Assembly: GCF_023091745.1 (NCBI RefSeq)
Contig: NC_068920.1
Span: 7,254,001 to 7,318,000, forward strand
Direction of reading: 5' to 3'
DNA: 64,000 nt
From: Budorcas taxicolor
Lineage: Eukaryota > Chordata > Mammalia > Artiodactyla > Bovidae
Under the pieces are notes generated by a model. That model had not been told where the DNA came from. It made no database searches and saw nothing but the letters and a program-made list of their open reading frames with translations. The position numbers were made by a program, and so were the translations under genes. Below, in pieces: positions 48,587 to 60,826 of this stretch (position 1 is the stretch's first letter; each line of letters opens with the position of its first letter).

Positions 48587-51500
48587 GTGACGGATCCTTT
48601 CCCTGCTTCGTCGGGAAAGAATTCCCGGCGTTCCCGTCGCATCTCAAGAGGAGGTCCTCTCAACAGGAACGGCGAGAGGAACTCCAGGGTCGTGCCACCA
48701 TTCCAAGAGTCCCCCAGATGTCTCAGTCCATTCCAGAGGAACCTCTTTTCCCTTCACTGGCTCGTCTTTCACGCCGAGGATCGACTCACACCAAGGTGGC
48801 TCTTGGCACAGCCCTGTGGGAAAGCCTCGTGGGAAAGCCTCGAGGGAAAGCCTCGAGGGAAAGCCACAGATCCCTTGATCCAGGTGACAGGAAGCGTGAC
48901 CCTACTGCTGCAGCTCGGGAGGAAAGCGCACGTGCATGCCCCCACTCGAGGCGAAGCCTGACTCCCCTGGAGAGACTCAGAGGCACCCCAAGATCCATGT
49001 CAACACTGGAGAGGAATGCTCAGGTTCCGGCCCCGACTCCACACAAGGTCTTAGGCCCCGGCATCGAAGGGAGAGGAATCCCGAGATGGCCCTTAGCAAC
49101 TGGCATGGGGACTGGCCCTTCCTGAGGCCACCAGAGCGGGTCCCTGAGGTCCCCGTCGTAACTCGAGAAGACCTGCGGCATCTGGAGAATATCCAGGAGG
49201 TTCTCCCCTCCAGGCGAGAGGAGGCCCATTTCCGCAGATGCTTCTCGGGGCTAATCACACCTCACCTCTGGAACTTCGAAAGGGTCCTTCACACCCTTGG
49301 TGCAACTCAAGAAGTTCCCCGACATACCCGTCTCCACCCGAGAGGAACCACGAGGGTCCCGCCCACATCCAGAGGAGCCCCGTTTCTGCCTCGTAGCTCG
49401 AGGTGAGGGATCCTTTCCCTGCTTCGTCGGGAAAGAATTCCCGGCGTTCCCGTCGCATCTCAAGAGGAGGCCCTCTCAACAGGAACGGCTAGAGGAACTC
49501 CAGGGTCGTGCCACCATTCCAAGAGTCCCCCAGATGTCTCAGTCCATTCCAGAGGAACCTCTTTTCCCTTCACCGGCTCGTCTTTCACGCCGAGGATCGA
49601 CTCACACCAAGGTGGCACTTGGCACAGCCCTTTGGGAAAGCCTCGTGGGAAAGCCTCGAGGGAAAGCCTCCAAGGAAAGCCACAGATCCCTTGATCCACG
49701 TGACAGGAAGCGTGACCCTACTGCTGCAGCTCGGGAGGGAAGCGCACGTGCATGCCTACACTCGAGACGAGGCCTGACTCCCCTGGGGAGACTCAGAGGC
49801 ACCCCAATATCAATGTCAACATTGGAGAGGAAACCTCAGGTTTCGGCCCCGACTCCACACAAGGTCTTAGGCCCCGGCATCGATGGGAGAGGAATACCGA
49901 GATGGCCCCTAGCAACTAACATGGGGTCTGACCCTTCCTGAGGCCACCAGAGCGGGTCCCTGAGGTCCCCGTCGTAACTCGAGAAAACCTGCCGCAACTC
50001 GAGGATATCCAGGAAGTTCTTCCCTGCAGGCGAGATGAGGCCCATTTCCGCAGAGGCTTCTCGGGGCTAATCACACCTCACCTCTGGAACTTCGAAAGGG
50101 TTCTTCACACCCTTGGTGCAAATCAAGAAGTTCCCCGACATACCCGTCTCCACTCGAGAGGAAACACGAGTGTCCCGCCCACATCCAGAGGAGCCCCGTT
50201 TCCGCCATGTAGCTCGAGATTAGGGATCCTTTCCCTCCTTCGTCGGGAAAGAATTCCCGGCGTTCCCGTTGCATCTCAAGAGGAGGCCCTCTCAAGAGGA
50301 ACGGTGAGAGGAACTCCAGGGTCGTGCCACCATTCCAAGAGTCCCCCAGATGTCTCAGTCCATTCCAGAGGAACCTCTTTTCCCTTCAGCGGCTCGTCTT
50401 TCACGCCGAGGATCGACTCACACCAAGGTGGCACTTGGCACAGCCCTGTGGGAAAGCCTCGTGGGAAAGCCTCGAGGGAAAGCCTCGAGGGAAAGCAACA
50501 GATCCCTTGATCCACGTGACAGGAAGCGAGACCCTACTGCTGAAGCTCGGGAGGGAAGCGCACGTGCATGCCCCCACTCGAGACGAGGCCTGACTCCCCT
50601 GGGGAGACTCAGAGGCACCCCAAAATCCATGTCAACACTGGAGATGAATCCTCAGGTTCCGGCCCCGACTCCACACAAGGTCTTAGGCCCCGGCATCGAT
50701 GGGAGAGGAATCCCGAGATGGCCCCTAGCAACTCGCATGGGGTCTGGCCCTTCCTGAGGCCACCAGAGCGGGTCCCTGAGGTCCCCATCGTAACTCGAGA
50801 AGACCTGCCGCAACTCGAGAATATCCAGGAGGTTCTTCCCTGCAGGCGAGATGAGGCCCATTTCCGCAGAGGCTTCTCGTGGCTAATCACACCTCATCTC
50901 TGGAATGTCGAAAGGGTCCTTCACACCCTTGGTGCAACTCAAGAAGTTCCCTGACATACCCATCTCCACTCGAGAGGAAACACGAGGGTCCCGCCTACAT
51001 CCAGAGGAGCCCCGTTTCCGCCTCGTAGCTCGAGGTGACGGATCCTTTCCCTGCTTCGTCGGGAAAGAATTCCCGGCGTTCCCGTCACATCTCAAGAGGA
51101 GGCCCTCTCAACAGGAACGGCTAGAGGAACTCCAGGGTCGTGCCACCATTCCAAGAGTCCCCCAGATGTCTCAGTCCATTCCAGAGGAACCTCTTTTCCC
51201 TTCACCGGCTCGTCTTTCACGCCGAGGATCGAATCACACCAAGGTGGCACTTGGCACAGCCCTTTGGGAAAGCCTCGTAGGAAAGCCTCGAGGGAAAGCC
51301 TCCAAGGAAAGCCACAGATCCCTTGATCCACGTGACAGGAAGCGTGACCCTACTGCTGCAGCTCGGGAGGGAAGCGCACGTGCATGCCCCCACTCGAGAC
51401 GAGGCCTGACTCCCCTGGGGAGACTCAGAGGCACCCCAAAATCAATGTCAACATTGGAGAGGAAACCTCAGGTTTCGGCCCCGACTCCACACAAGGTCTT

Positions 51501-54298
51501 AGGCCCCGGCATCGATGGGAGAGGAATACCGAGATGGCCCCTAGCAACTAACATGGGGTCTGGCCCTTCCTGAGGCCTCCAGAGCGGGTCCCTGAGGTCC
51601 CCGTCGTAACTCGAGAAGACCTGCCGCAACTCGAGAAAATCTAGGAGGTTCTCCCCTGCAGGCGAGATGAGGCCCATTTCCGCAGAGGCTTCTCGGGGCT
51701 AATCACACCTCACCTCTGGAACTTCGAAAGGGTCCTTCACACCCTTGGTGCAAATCAAGAAGTTCCCCGACATACCCGTCTCCACTCGAGAGGAAACACG
51801 AGTGTCCGGCCCACATCCAGAGGAGCCCCGTTTCCGCCTTGTAGCTCGAGATTAGGGAACCTTTCCCTCCTTCGTCGGGAAAGAATTCCCGGCGTTCCCG
51901 TCGCATCTCAAGAGGAGGCCCTCTCAAGAGGGTCGGTGAGAGGAACTCCAGGGTCGTGCCACCATTCCAAGAGTCCCCCAGATGTCTCAGTCCATTCCAG
52001 AGGAACCTCTTTTCCCTTCAGCGGCTCGTCTTTCACGCCGAGGATCGACTCACACCAAGGTGGCACTTGGCACAGCCCTGTGGGAAAGCCTCGTGGGAAA
52101 GCCTCGAGGGAAAGCCTCGAGGGAAAGCAACCTATCCCTTGATGCCCGTGACAGGAAGCGTGACCCTACTGCTGAAGCTCGGGAGGGAAGCGCACGTGCA
52201 TGCCCCCACTTGAGACGAGGCCTGACTCCCCTGGGGAGACTCAGAGGCACCCCAAAATCCATGTCAACACTGGAGAGGAATCCTCAGGTTCCGGCCCCGA
52301 CTCCACACAAGGTCTTAGGCCCCGGCATCGATGGGAGAGGAATCCCGATATGGCCCCTAGCAACTCGCATGGGGTCTGGCCCTTCCTGAGGCCACCAGAG
52401 CGGGTCCCTGAGGTCCCCATCGTAACTCGAGAAGACCTGCCGCAACTCGAGAATATCCAGGAGGTTCTTCCCTGCAGGCGAGATGAGGCCCATTTCCGCA
52501 GAGGCTTCTCGTGGCTAATCACACCTCATCTCTGGAATGTCGAAAGGGTCCTTCACACCCTTGGTGCAACTCAAGAAGTTCCCTGACATACCCATCTCCA
52601 CTCGAGAGGAAACACGAGGGTCCCGCCCACATCCAGAGGAGCCCCGTTTCCGCCTCGTAGCTCGAGGTGACGGATCCTTTCCCTGCTTCGTCGGGAAAGA
52701 ATTCCCGGCGTTCCCGTCGCATCTCAAGAGGAGGCCCTCTCAACAGGAACGGCGAGAGGAACTCCAGTGTCGTGCCACCATTCCAAGAGTCCCCCAGATG
52801 TCTAAGTCCATTCCAGAGGAACCTCTTTTCCCTTCACCGGCTCGTCTTTCACGCCGAGGATCGACTCACACCAAGGTGGCACTTGGCACAGCCCTGTGGG
52901 AAAGCCTCGTGGGAAAGCCTCAAGGGAAAGCCTCGAGGGAAAGCCACAGATCCCTTGATCCACGTGACAGGAAGCGTGACATTACTGCTGCAGCTCGGGA
53001 GGGAAGCGCACGTGCATGCCCCCACTCGAGACGAGGCCTGACTCCCCTGGGGAGACTCAGAGGCACCCCAAAATCCATGTCAACACTGGAGAGGAATCCT
53101 CAGGTTCCGGCCCCCACTCCAAACAAGGTCTTAGGCCCCGGCATCGATGGGAGAGGAATCCCACGATGGCCCCTAGCAACTCGCATGGGGTCTGGCCCTT
53201 CCTGAGGCTACGAGAGCGGGTCCCTCAGGTCCCCGTCGTATCTCGGGAAGACCTGCCGCAACTCGAGAATATCCAGGAGGTTCCTCCCTGCAGGCGAGAT
53301 GAGGCCCATTTCCGCAGAGGCTTCTCGGGGCTAATCACACCTCACCTCTGGAACGTCGAAAGGGTCCTTCACACCCTTGGTGCAAATCAAGAAGTTCCCT
53401 GACATACCCTTCTCCACTCGAGAGGAATCACGAGGGTCCCGCCCACATCCAGAGGAGCCCCGTTTCTGCCTCGTAGCTCGAGGTGACGGATCCTTTCCCT
53501 GCTACGTCGGGAAAGAATTCCCGGCGTTCCCGTCGCATCTCAAGAGGAGGCCCTCTCAACAGGAACGGCGAGAGGAACTCCAGGGTCGTGCCACCATTCC
53601 AAGAGTCCCCCAGATGTCTCAGTCCATTCCAGAGGAACCTCTTTTCCCTTCAGCGGCTCGTCTTTCACGCCGAGGATCGACTCACACCAAGGTGGCACTT
53701 GGCACAGCCCTGTGGGAAAGCCTCGTGGGAAAGCCTCGAGGGAAAGCCTCGAGGGAAAGCCACAGATCCCTTGATCCACGTGACAGGAAGCGTGACCCTA
53801 CTGCTGCAGCTCGGGAGGGAAGCGCACGTGCATGCCCCCACTCGAGACGAGGCCTGACTCCCCTGGGGAAACTCAGAGGCACCCCAAGATCCACGTCAAC
53901 TCTGGAGAGGAATCCTCAAGTTCCGGCCCCAACTCCACACAAGGTCTTAGGCCCCGGCATCGATGGGAGAGGAATCCCAAGATGGCCCCTAGCAACTCGC
54001 ATGGGGTCTGGCCCTTCCTGAGGCCACCAGAGCAGGTCCCTGAGGTCCCCGTCGTAACTCGAGAAGACCTGCCGCAACTCGAGAATATCCAGGAGGTTCT
54101 CCCCTGCAGGCGAAATGAGGCCCATTTCCGCAGAGGCTTCTCGGGGCTAATCACACCTCACCTCTGGAACGTCGAAAGGGTCCTTCCCACCGTTGGTGCA
54201 ACTCAAGAAGTTCCCCGACATACCCGTCTCCACTCGAGAGGAAACACGAGGGTCCCGCCCACATCCAGAGGAGCCCCGTTTCCGCCTCGTAGCTCGAG
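48587..54298 (+). repeat. Domain 3 HOR copy 3: b-c-d-e-f-g-h (5,712 bp)
   Basis: Monomer starts are 48587 b, 49403 c, 50219 d, 51035 e, 51851 f, 52667 g and 53483 h. It is the 19-monomer-offset partner of copy 1. h at 53483 lacks the h markers between 53629 and 53653, reading f/d-like instead. Confidence 0.85.
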
Positions 54299-57200
54299 GT
54301 GATGGATCCTTTCCCTGCTTCGTCGGGAAAGAATTCCCGGCGTTCCCATCGCATCTCAAGAGGAGGCCCTCTCAACAGGAACGGCGAGAGGAACTCCAGG
54401 GTCGTGCCACCATTCCAAGAGTCCCCCAGATGTCTCAGTCCATTCCAGAGGAACCTCTTTTCCCTTCACTGGCTCGTCCTTCACGCCGAGGATCGACTCA
54501 CACCAAGGTGGCTCTTGGCACAGCCCTGTGGGAAAGCCTCGTGGGAAAGCCTCGAGGGAAAGCCTCGAGGGAAAGCCACAGATCCCTTGATCCAGGTGAC
54601 AGGAAGCGTGACCCTACTGCTGCAGCTCGGGAGGAAAGCGCACGTGCATGCCCCCACTCGAGGCGAAGCCTGACTCCCCTGGAGAGACTCAGAGGCACCC
54701 CAAGATCCATGTCAACACTGGAGAGGAATGCTCAGGTTCCGGCCCCGACTCCACACAAGGTCTTAGGCCCCGGCATCGAAGGGAGAGGAATCCCGAGATG
54801 GCCCTTAGCAACTGGCATGGGGACTGGCCCTTCCTGAGGCCACCAGAGCGGGTCCCTGAGGTCCCCGTCGTAACTCGAGAAGACCTGCGGCATCTGGAGA
54901 ATATCCAGGAGGTTCTCCCCTCCAGGCGAGAGGAGGCCCATTTCCGCAGATGCTTCTCGGGGCTAATCACACCTCACCTCTGGAACTTCGAAAGGGTCCT
55001 TCACACCCTTGGTGCAACTCAAGAAGTTCCCCGACATACCCGTCTCCACCCGAGAGGAACCACGAGGGTCCCGCCCACATCCAGAGGAGCCCCGTTTCTG
55101 CCTCGTAGCTCGAGGTGAGGGATCCTTTCCCTGCTTCGTCGGGAAAGAATTCCCGGCGTTCCCGTCGCATCTCAAGAGGAGGCCCTCTCAACAGGAACGG
55201 CTAGAGGAACTCCAGGGTCGTGCCACCATTCCAAGAGTCCCCCAGATGTCTCAGTCCATTCCAGAGGAACCTCTTTTCCCTTCACCGGCTCGTCTTTCAC
55301 GCCGAGGATCGACTCACACCAAGGTTTCACTTGGCACAGCCCTTTGGGAAAGCCTCGTGGGAAAGCCTCGAGGGAAAGCCTCCAAGGAAAGCCACAGATC
55401 CCTTGATCCACGTGACAGGAAGCGTGACCCTACTGCTGCAGCTCGGGAGGGAAGCGCACGTGCATGCCTACACTCGAGACGAGGCCTGACTCCCCTGGGG
55501 AGACTCAGAGGCACCCCAATATCAATGTCAACATTGGAGAGGAAACCTCAGGTTTCGGCCCCGACTCCACACAAGGTCTTAGGCCCCGGCATCGATGGGA
55601 GAGGAATACCGAGATGGCCCCTAGCAACTAACATGGGGTCTGGCCCTTCCTGAGGCCACCAGAGCGGGTCCCTGAGGTCCCCGTCGTAACTCGAGAAGAC
55701 CTGCCGCAACTCGAGGATATCCAGGAAGTTCTTCCCTGCAGGCGAGATGAGGCCCATTTCCGCAGAGGCTTCTCGGGGCTAATCACACCTCACCTCTGGA
55801 ACTTCGAAAGGGTTCTTCACACCCTTGGTGCAAATCAAGAAGTTCCCCGACATACCCGTCTCCACTCGAGAGGAAACACGAGTGTCCCGCCCACATCCAG
55901 AGGAGCCCCGTTTCCGCCATGTAGCTCGAGATTAGGGATCCTTTCCCTCCTTCGTCGGGAAAGAATTCCCGGCGTTCCCGTTGCATCTCAAGAGGAGGCC
56001 CTCTCAAGAGGAACGGTGAGAGGAACTCCAGGGTCGTGCCACCATTCCAAGAGTCCCCCAGATGTCTCAGTCCATTCCAGAGGAACCTCTTTTCCCTTCA
56101 GCGGCTCGTCTTTCACGCCGAGGATCGACTCACACCAAGGTGGCACTTGGCACAGCCCTGTGGGAAAGCCTCGTGGGAAAGCCTCGAGGGAAAGCCTCGA
56201 GGGAAAGCAACAGATCCCTTGATCCACGTGACAGGAAGCGAGACCCTACTGCTGAAGCTCGGGAGGGAAGCGCACGTGCATGCCCCCACTCGAGACGAGG
56301 CCTGACTCCCCTGGGGAGACTCAGAGGCACCCCAAAATCCATGTCAACACTGGAGAGGAATCCTCAGGTTCCGGCCCCGACTCCACACAAGGTCTTAGGC
56401 CCCGGCATCGATGGGAGAGGAATCCCGAGATGGCCCCTAGCAACTCGCATGGGGTCTGGCCCTTCCTGAGGCCACCAGAGCGGGTCCCTGAGGTCCCCAT
56501 CGTAACTCGAGAAGACCTGCCGCAACTCGAGAATATCCAGTAGGTTCTTCCCTGCAGGCGAGATGAGGCCCATTTCCGCAGAGGCTTCTCGTGGCTAATC
56601 ACACCTCATCTCTGGAATGTCGAAAGGGTCCTTCACACCCTTGGTGCAACTCAAGAAGTTCCCTGACATACCCATCTCCACTCGAGAGGAAACACGAGGG
56701 TCCCGCCCACATCCAGAGGAGCCCCGTTTCCGCCTCGTAGCTCGAGGTGACGGATCCTTTCCCTGCTTCGTCGGGAAAGAATTCCCGGCGTTCCCGTCAC
56801 ATCTCAAGAGGAGGCCCTCTCAACAGGAACGGCTAGAGGAACTCCAGGGTCGTGCCACCATTCCAAGAGTCCCCCAGATGTCTCAGTCCATTCCAGAGGA
56901 ACCTCTTTTCCCTTCACCGGCTCGTCTTTCACGCCGAGGATCGAATCACACCAAGGTGGCACTTGGCACAGCCCTTTGGGAAAGCCTCGTGGGAAAGCCT
57001 CGAGGGAAAGCCTCCAAGGAAAGCCACAGATCCCTTGATCCACGTGACAGGAAGCGTGACCCTACTGCTGCAGCTCGGGAGGGAAGCGCACGTGCATGCC
57101 CCCACTCGAGACGAGGCCTGACTCCCCTGGGGAGACTCAGAGGCACCCCAAAATCAATGTCAACATTGGAGAGGAAACCTCAGGTTTCGGCCCCGACTCC

Positions 57201-60010
57201 ACACAAGGTCTTAGGCCCCGGCATCGATGGGAGAGGAATACCGAGATGGCCCCTAGCAACTAACATGGGGTCTGGCCCTTCCTGAGGCCTCCAGAGCGGG
57301 TCCCTGAGGTCCCCGTCGTAACTCGAGAAGACCTGCCGCAACTCGAGAAAATCTAGGAGGTTCTCCCCTGCAGGCGAGATGAGGCCCATTTCCGCAGAGG
57401 CTTCTCGGGGCTAATCACACCTCACCTCTGGAACTTCGAAAGGGTCCTTCACACCCTTGGTGCAAATCAAGAAGTTCCCCGACATACCCGTCTCCACTCG
57501 AGAGGAAACACGAGTGTCCGGCCCACACCCAGAGGAGCCCCGTTTCCGCCTTGTAGCTCGAGATTAGGGATCCTTTCCCTCCTTCGTCGGGAAAGAATTC
57601 CCGGCGTTCCCGTTGCATCTCAAGAGGAGGCCCTCTCAAGAGGGTCGGTGAGAGGAACTCCAGGGTCGTGCCACCATTCCAAGAGTCCCCCAGATGTCTC
57701 AGTCCATTCCAGAGGAACCTCTTTTCCCTTCAGCGGCTCGTCTTTCACGCCGAGGATCGACTCACACCAAGGTGGCACTTGGCACAGCCCTGTGGGAAAG
57801 CCTCGTGGGAAAGCCTCGAGGGAAAGCCTCGAGGGAAAGCAACCTATCCCTTGATGCCCGTGACAGGAAGCGTGACCCTACTGCTGAAGCTCGGGAGGGA
57901 AGCGCACGTGCATGCCCCCACTTGAGACGAGGCCTGACTCCCCTGGGGAGACTCAGAGGCACCCCAAAATCCATGTCAACACTGGAGAGGAATCCTCAGG
58001 TTCCGGCCCCGACTCCACACAAGGTCTTAGGCCCCGGCATCGATGGGAGAGGAATCCCGAGATGGCCCCTAGCAACTCGCATGGGGTTTGGCCCTTCCTG
58101 AGGCCACCAGAGCGGGTCCCTGAGGTCCCCATCGTAACTCGAGAAGACCTGCCGCAACTCGAGAATATCCAGGAGGTTCTTCCCTGCAGGCGAGATGAGG
58201 CCCATTTCCGCAGAGGCTTCTCGTGGCTAATCACACCTCATCTCTTGAATGTCGAAAGGGTCCTTCACACCCTTGGTGCAACTCAAGAAGTTCCCTGACA
58301 TACCCATCTCCACTCGAGAGGAAACACGAGGGTCCCGCCCACATCCAGAGGAGCCCCGTTTCCGCCTCGTAGCTCGAGGTGACGGATCCTTTCCCTGCTT
58401 CGTCGGGAAAGAATTCCCGGCGTTCCCGTCGCATCTCAAGAGGAGGCCCTCTCAACAGGAACGGCGAGAGGAACTCCAGTGTCGTGCCACCATTCCAAGA
58501 GTCCCCCAGATGTCTAAGTCCATTCCAGAGGAAACTCTTTTCCCTTCACCGGCTCGTCTTTCACGCCGAGGATCGACTCACACCAAGGTGGCACTTGGCA
58601 CAGCCCTGTGGGAAAGCCTCGTGGGAAAGCCTCGAGGGAAAGCCTCGAGGGAAAGCCACAGATCCCTTGATCCACGTGACAGGAAGCGTGACATTACTGC
58701 TGCAGCTCGGGAGGGAAGCGCACGTGCATGCCCCCACTCGAGACGAGGCCTGACTCCCCTGGGGAGACTCAGAGGCACCCCAAAATCCATGTCAACACTG
58801 GAGAGGAATCCTCAGGTTCCGGCCCCCACTCCAAACAAGGTCTTAGGCCCCGGCATCGATGGGAGAGGAATCCCACGATGGCCCCTAGCAACTCGCATGG
58901 GGTCTGGCCCTTCCTGAGGCTACGAGAGCGGGTCCCTCAGGTCCCCGTCGTATCTCGGGAAGACCTGCCGCAACTCGAGAATATCCAGGAGGTTCTTCCC
59001 TGCAGGCGAGATGAGGCCCATTTCCGCAGAGGCTTCTCGGGGCTAATCACACCTCACCTCTGGAACGTCGAAAGGGTCCTTCACACCCTTGGTGCAAATC
59101 AAGAAGTTCCCTGACATACCCTTCTCCACTCGAGAGGAATCACGAGGGTCCCGCCCACATCCAGAGGAGCCCCGTTACCGCCTCGTAGCTCGAGGTGACT
59201 GATCCTTTCCCTGCTACGTCGGGAAAGAATTCCCGGCGTTCCCGTCGCATCTCAAGAGGAGGCCCTCTCAACAGGAACGGCGAGAGGAACTCCAGGGTCG
59301 TGCCACCATTCCAAGAGTCCCCCAGATGTCTCAGTCCATTTCAGAGGAACCTCTTTTCCCTTCACCGGCTCGTCTTTCACGCCGAGGATCGACTCACACC
59401 AAGGTGGCACTTGGCACAGCCCTGTGGGAAAGCCTCGTGGGAAAGCCTCGAGGGAAAGCCTCGAGGGAAAGCCACAGATCCCTTGATCCACGTGACAGGA
59501 AGCGTGACCCTACTGCTGCAGCTCGGGAGGGAAGCGCACGTGCATGCCCCCACTCGAGACGAGGCCTGACTCCCCTGGGGAAACTCAGAGGCACCCCAAG
59601 ATCCACGTCAACTCTGGAGAGGAATCCTCAAGTTCCGGCCCCAACTCCACACAAGGTCTTAGGCCCCGGCATCGATGGGAGAGGAATCCCAAGATGGCCC
59701 CTAGCAACTCGCATGGGGTCTGGCCCTTCCTGAGGCCACAAGAGCGGGTCCCTGAGGTCCCCATCGTAACTCGAGAAGACCTGCCGCAACTCGAGAATAT
59801 CCAGGAGGTTCTTCCCTGCAGGCGAGATGAGGCCCATTTCCGCAGAGGCTTCTCGTGGCTAATCACACCTCATCTCTGGAATGTCGAAAGGGTCCTTCAC
59901 ACCATTGGTGCAACTCAAGAAGTTCCCTGACATACCCATCTCCACTCGAGAGGTAACACGAGGGTCCCGCCCACATCCAGAGGAGCCCCGTTTCCGCCTC
60001 GTAGCTCGAG
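54299..60010 (+). repeat. Domain 3 HOR copy 4: b-c-d-e-f-g-h (5,712 bp)
   Basis: Monomer starts are 54299 b, 55115 c, 55931 d, 56747 e, 57563 f, 58379 g and 59195 h. It is the 19-monomer-offset partner of copy 2, sharing 'ctcgtccttcac' in b and 'cccacacccagagg' in f. A private 'ccagtagg' near 56539 closes one open frame. Confidence 0.85.
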
Positions 60011-60419
60011 GTGACGGATCCTTTCCCTGCTTCGTCGGGAAAGAATTCCCGGCGTTCCCGTCGCATCTCAAGAGGAGGCCCTCTCAACAGGAACGGCGAG
60101 AGGAACTCCAGTGTCGTGCCACCATTCCAAGAGTCCCCCAGATGTCTAAGTCCATTCCAGAGGAACCTCTTTTCCCTTCACCGGCTCGTCTTTCACGCCG
60201 AGGATCGACTCACACCAAGGTGGCACTTGGCACAGCCCTGTGGGAAAGCCTCGTGGGAAAGCCTCGAGGGAAAGCCTCGAGGGAAAGCCACAGATCCCTT
60301 GATCCACGTGACAGGAAGCGTGACATTACTGCTGCAGCTCGGGAGGGAAGCGCACGTGCATGCCCCCACTCGAGACGAGGCCTGACTCCCCTGGGGAGAC
60401 TCAGAGGCACCCCAAAATC
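57064..60419 (+). repeat. 3,264-bp-offset tandem duplication, copy 1
   Basis: The second part of e plus f, g, h and the first part of the next g match 60328-63683 at an offset of four monomers. Shared private markers are 'ggaaactctttt' (58528 and 61792), 'ccacaagagcggg' (59737 and 63001) and 'gaggtaacacg' (59951 and 63215). I noticed only a few differences (for example near 58243 and 59903), so this is the youngest rearrangement visible. Confidence 0.8.
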
Positions 60420-60826
60420 AATGTCAACATTGGAGAGGAAACCTCAGGTTTCGGCCCCGACTCCACACAAGGTCTTAGGCCCCGGCATCGATGGGAGAGG
60501 AATACCGAGATGGCCCCTAGCAACTAACATGGGGTCTGGCCCTTCCTGAGGCCTCCAGAGCGGGTCCCTGAGGTCCCCGTCGTAACTCGAGAAGACCTGC
60601 CGCAACTCGAGAAAATCTAGGAGGTTCTCCCCTGCAGGCGAGATGAGGCCCATTTCCGCAGAGGCTTCTCGGGGCTAATCACACCTCACCTCTGGAACTT
60701 CGAAAGGGTCCTTCACACCCTTGGTGCAAATCAAGAAGTTCCCCGACATACCCGTCTCCACTCGAGAGGAAACACGAGTGTCCGGCCCACACCCAGAGGA
60801 GCCCCGTTTCCGCCTTGTAGCTCGAG
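60011..60826 (+). repeat. g/e fusion monomer (duplication junction)
   Basis: g-type through 'gtgacattact' (60322-60332) and e-type from the a at 60420 ('ccaaaatcaatg', 'caacattgg', 'gaaaatctagg'). The exchange lies within about 60327-60419. It is the junction produced by the 4-monomer duplication and is followed by f. Confidence 0.8.

Larger units (their letters stand above)
47918..60419 (+). repeat. Large duplicated block, copy 2 (offset 15,504 bp)
   Basis: Second copy of 32414-44915. The left edge is bounded by the t/c difference at 47917 versus 32413; the right edge by 60420, where this copy switches to e-type sequence while copy 1 stays g-type. Differences inside are isolated substitutions plus small clusters that look like gene conversion (34733-34802 and 53629-53653). 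Confidence 0.8.
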
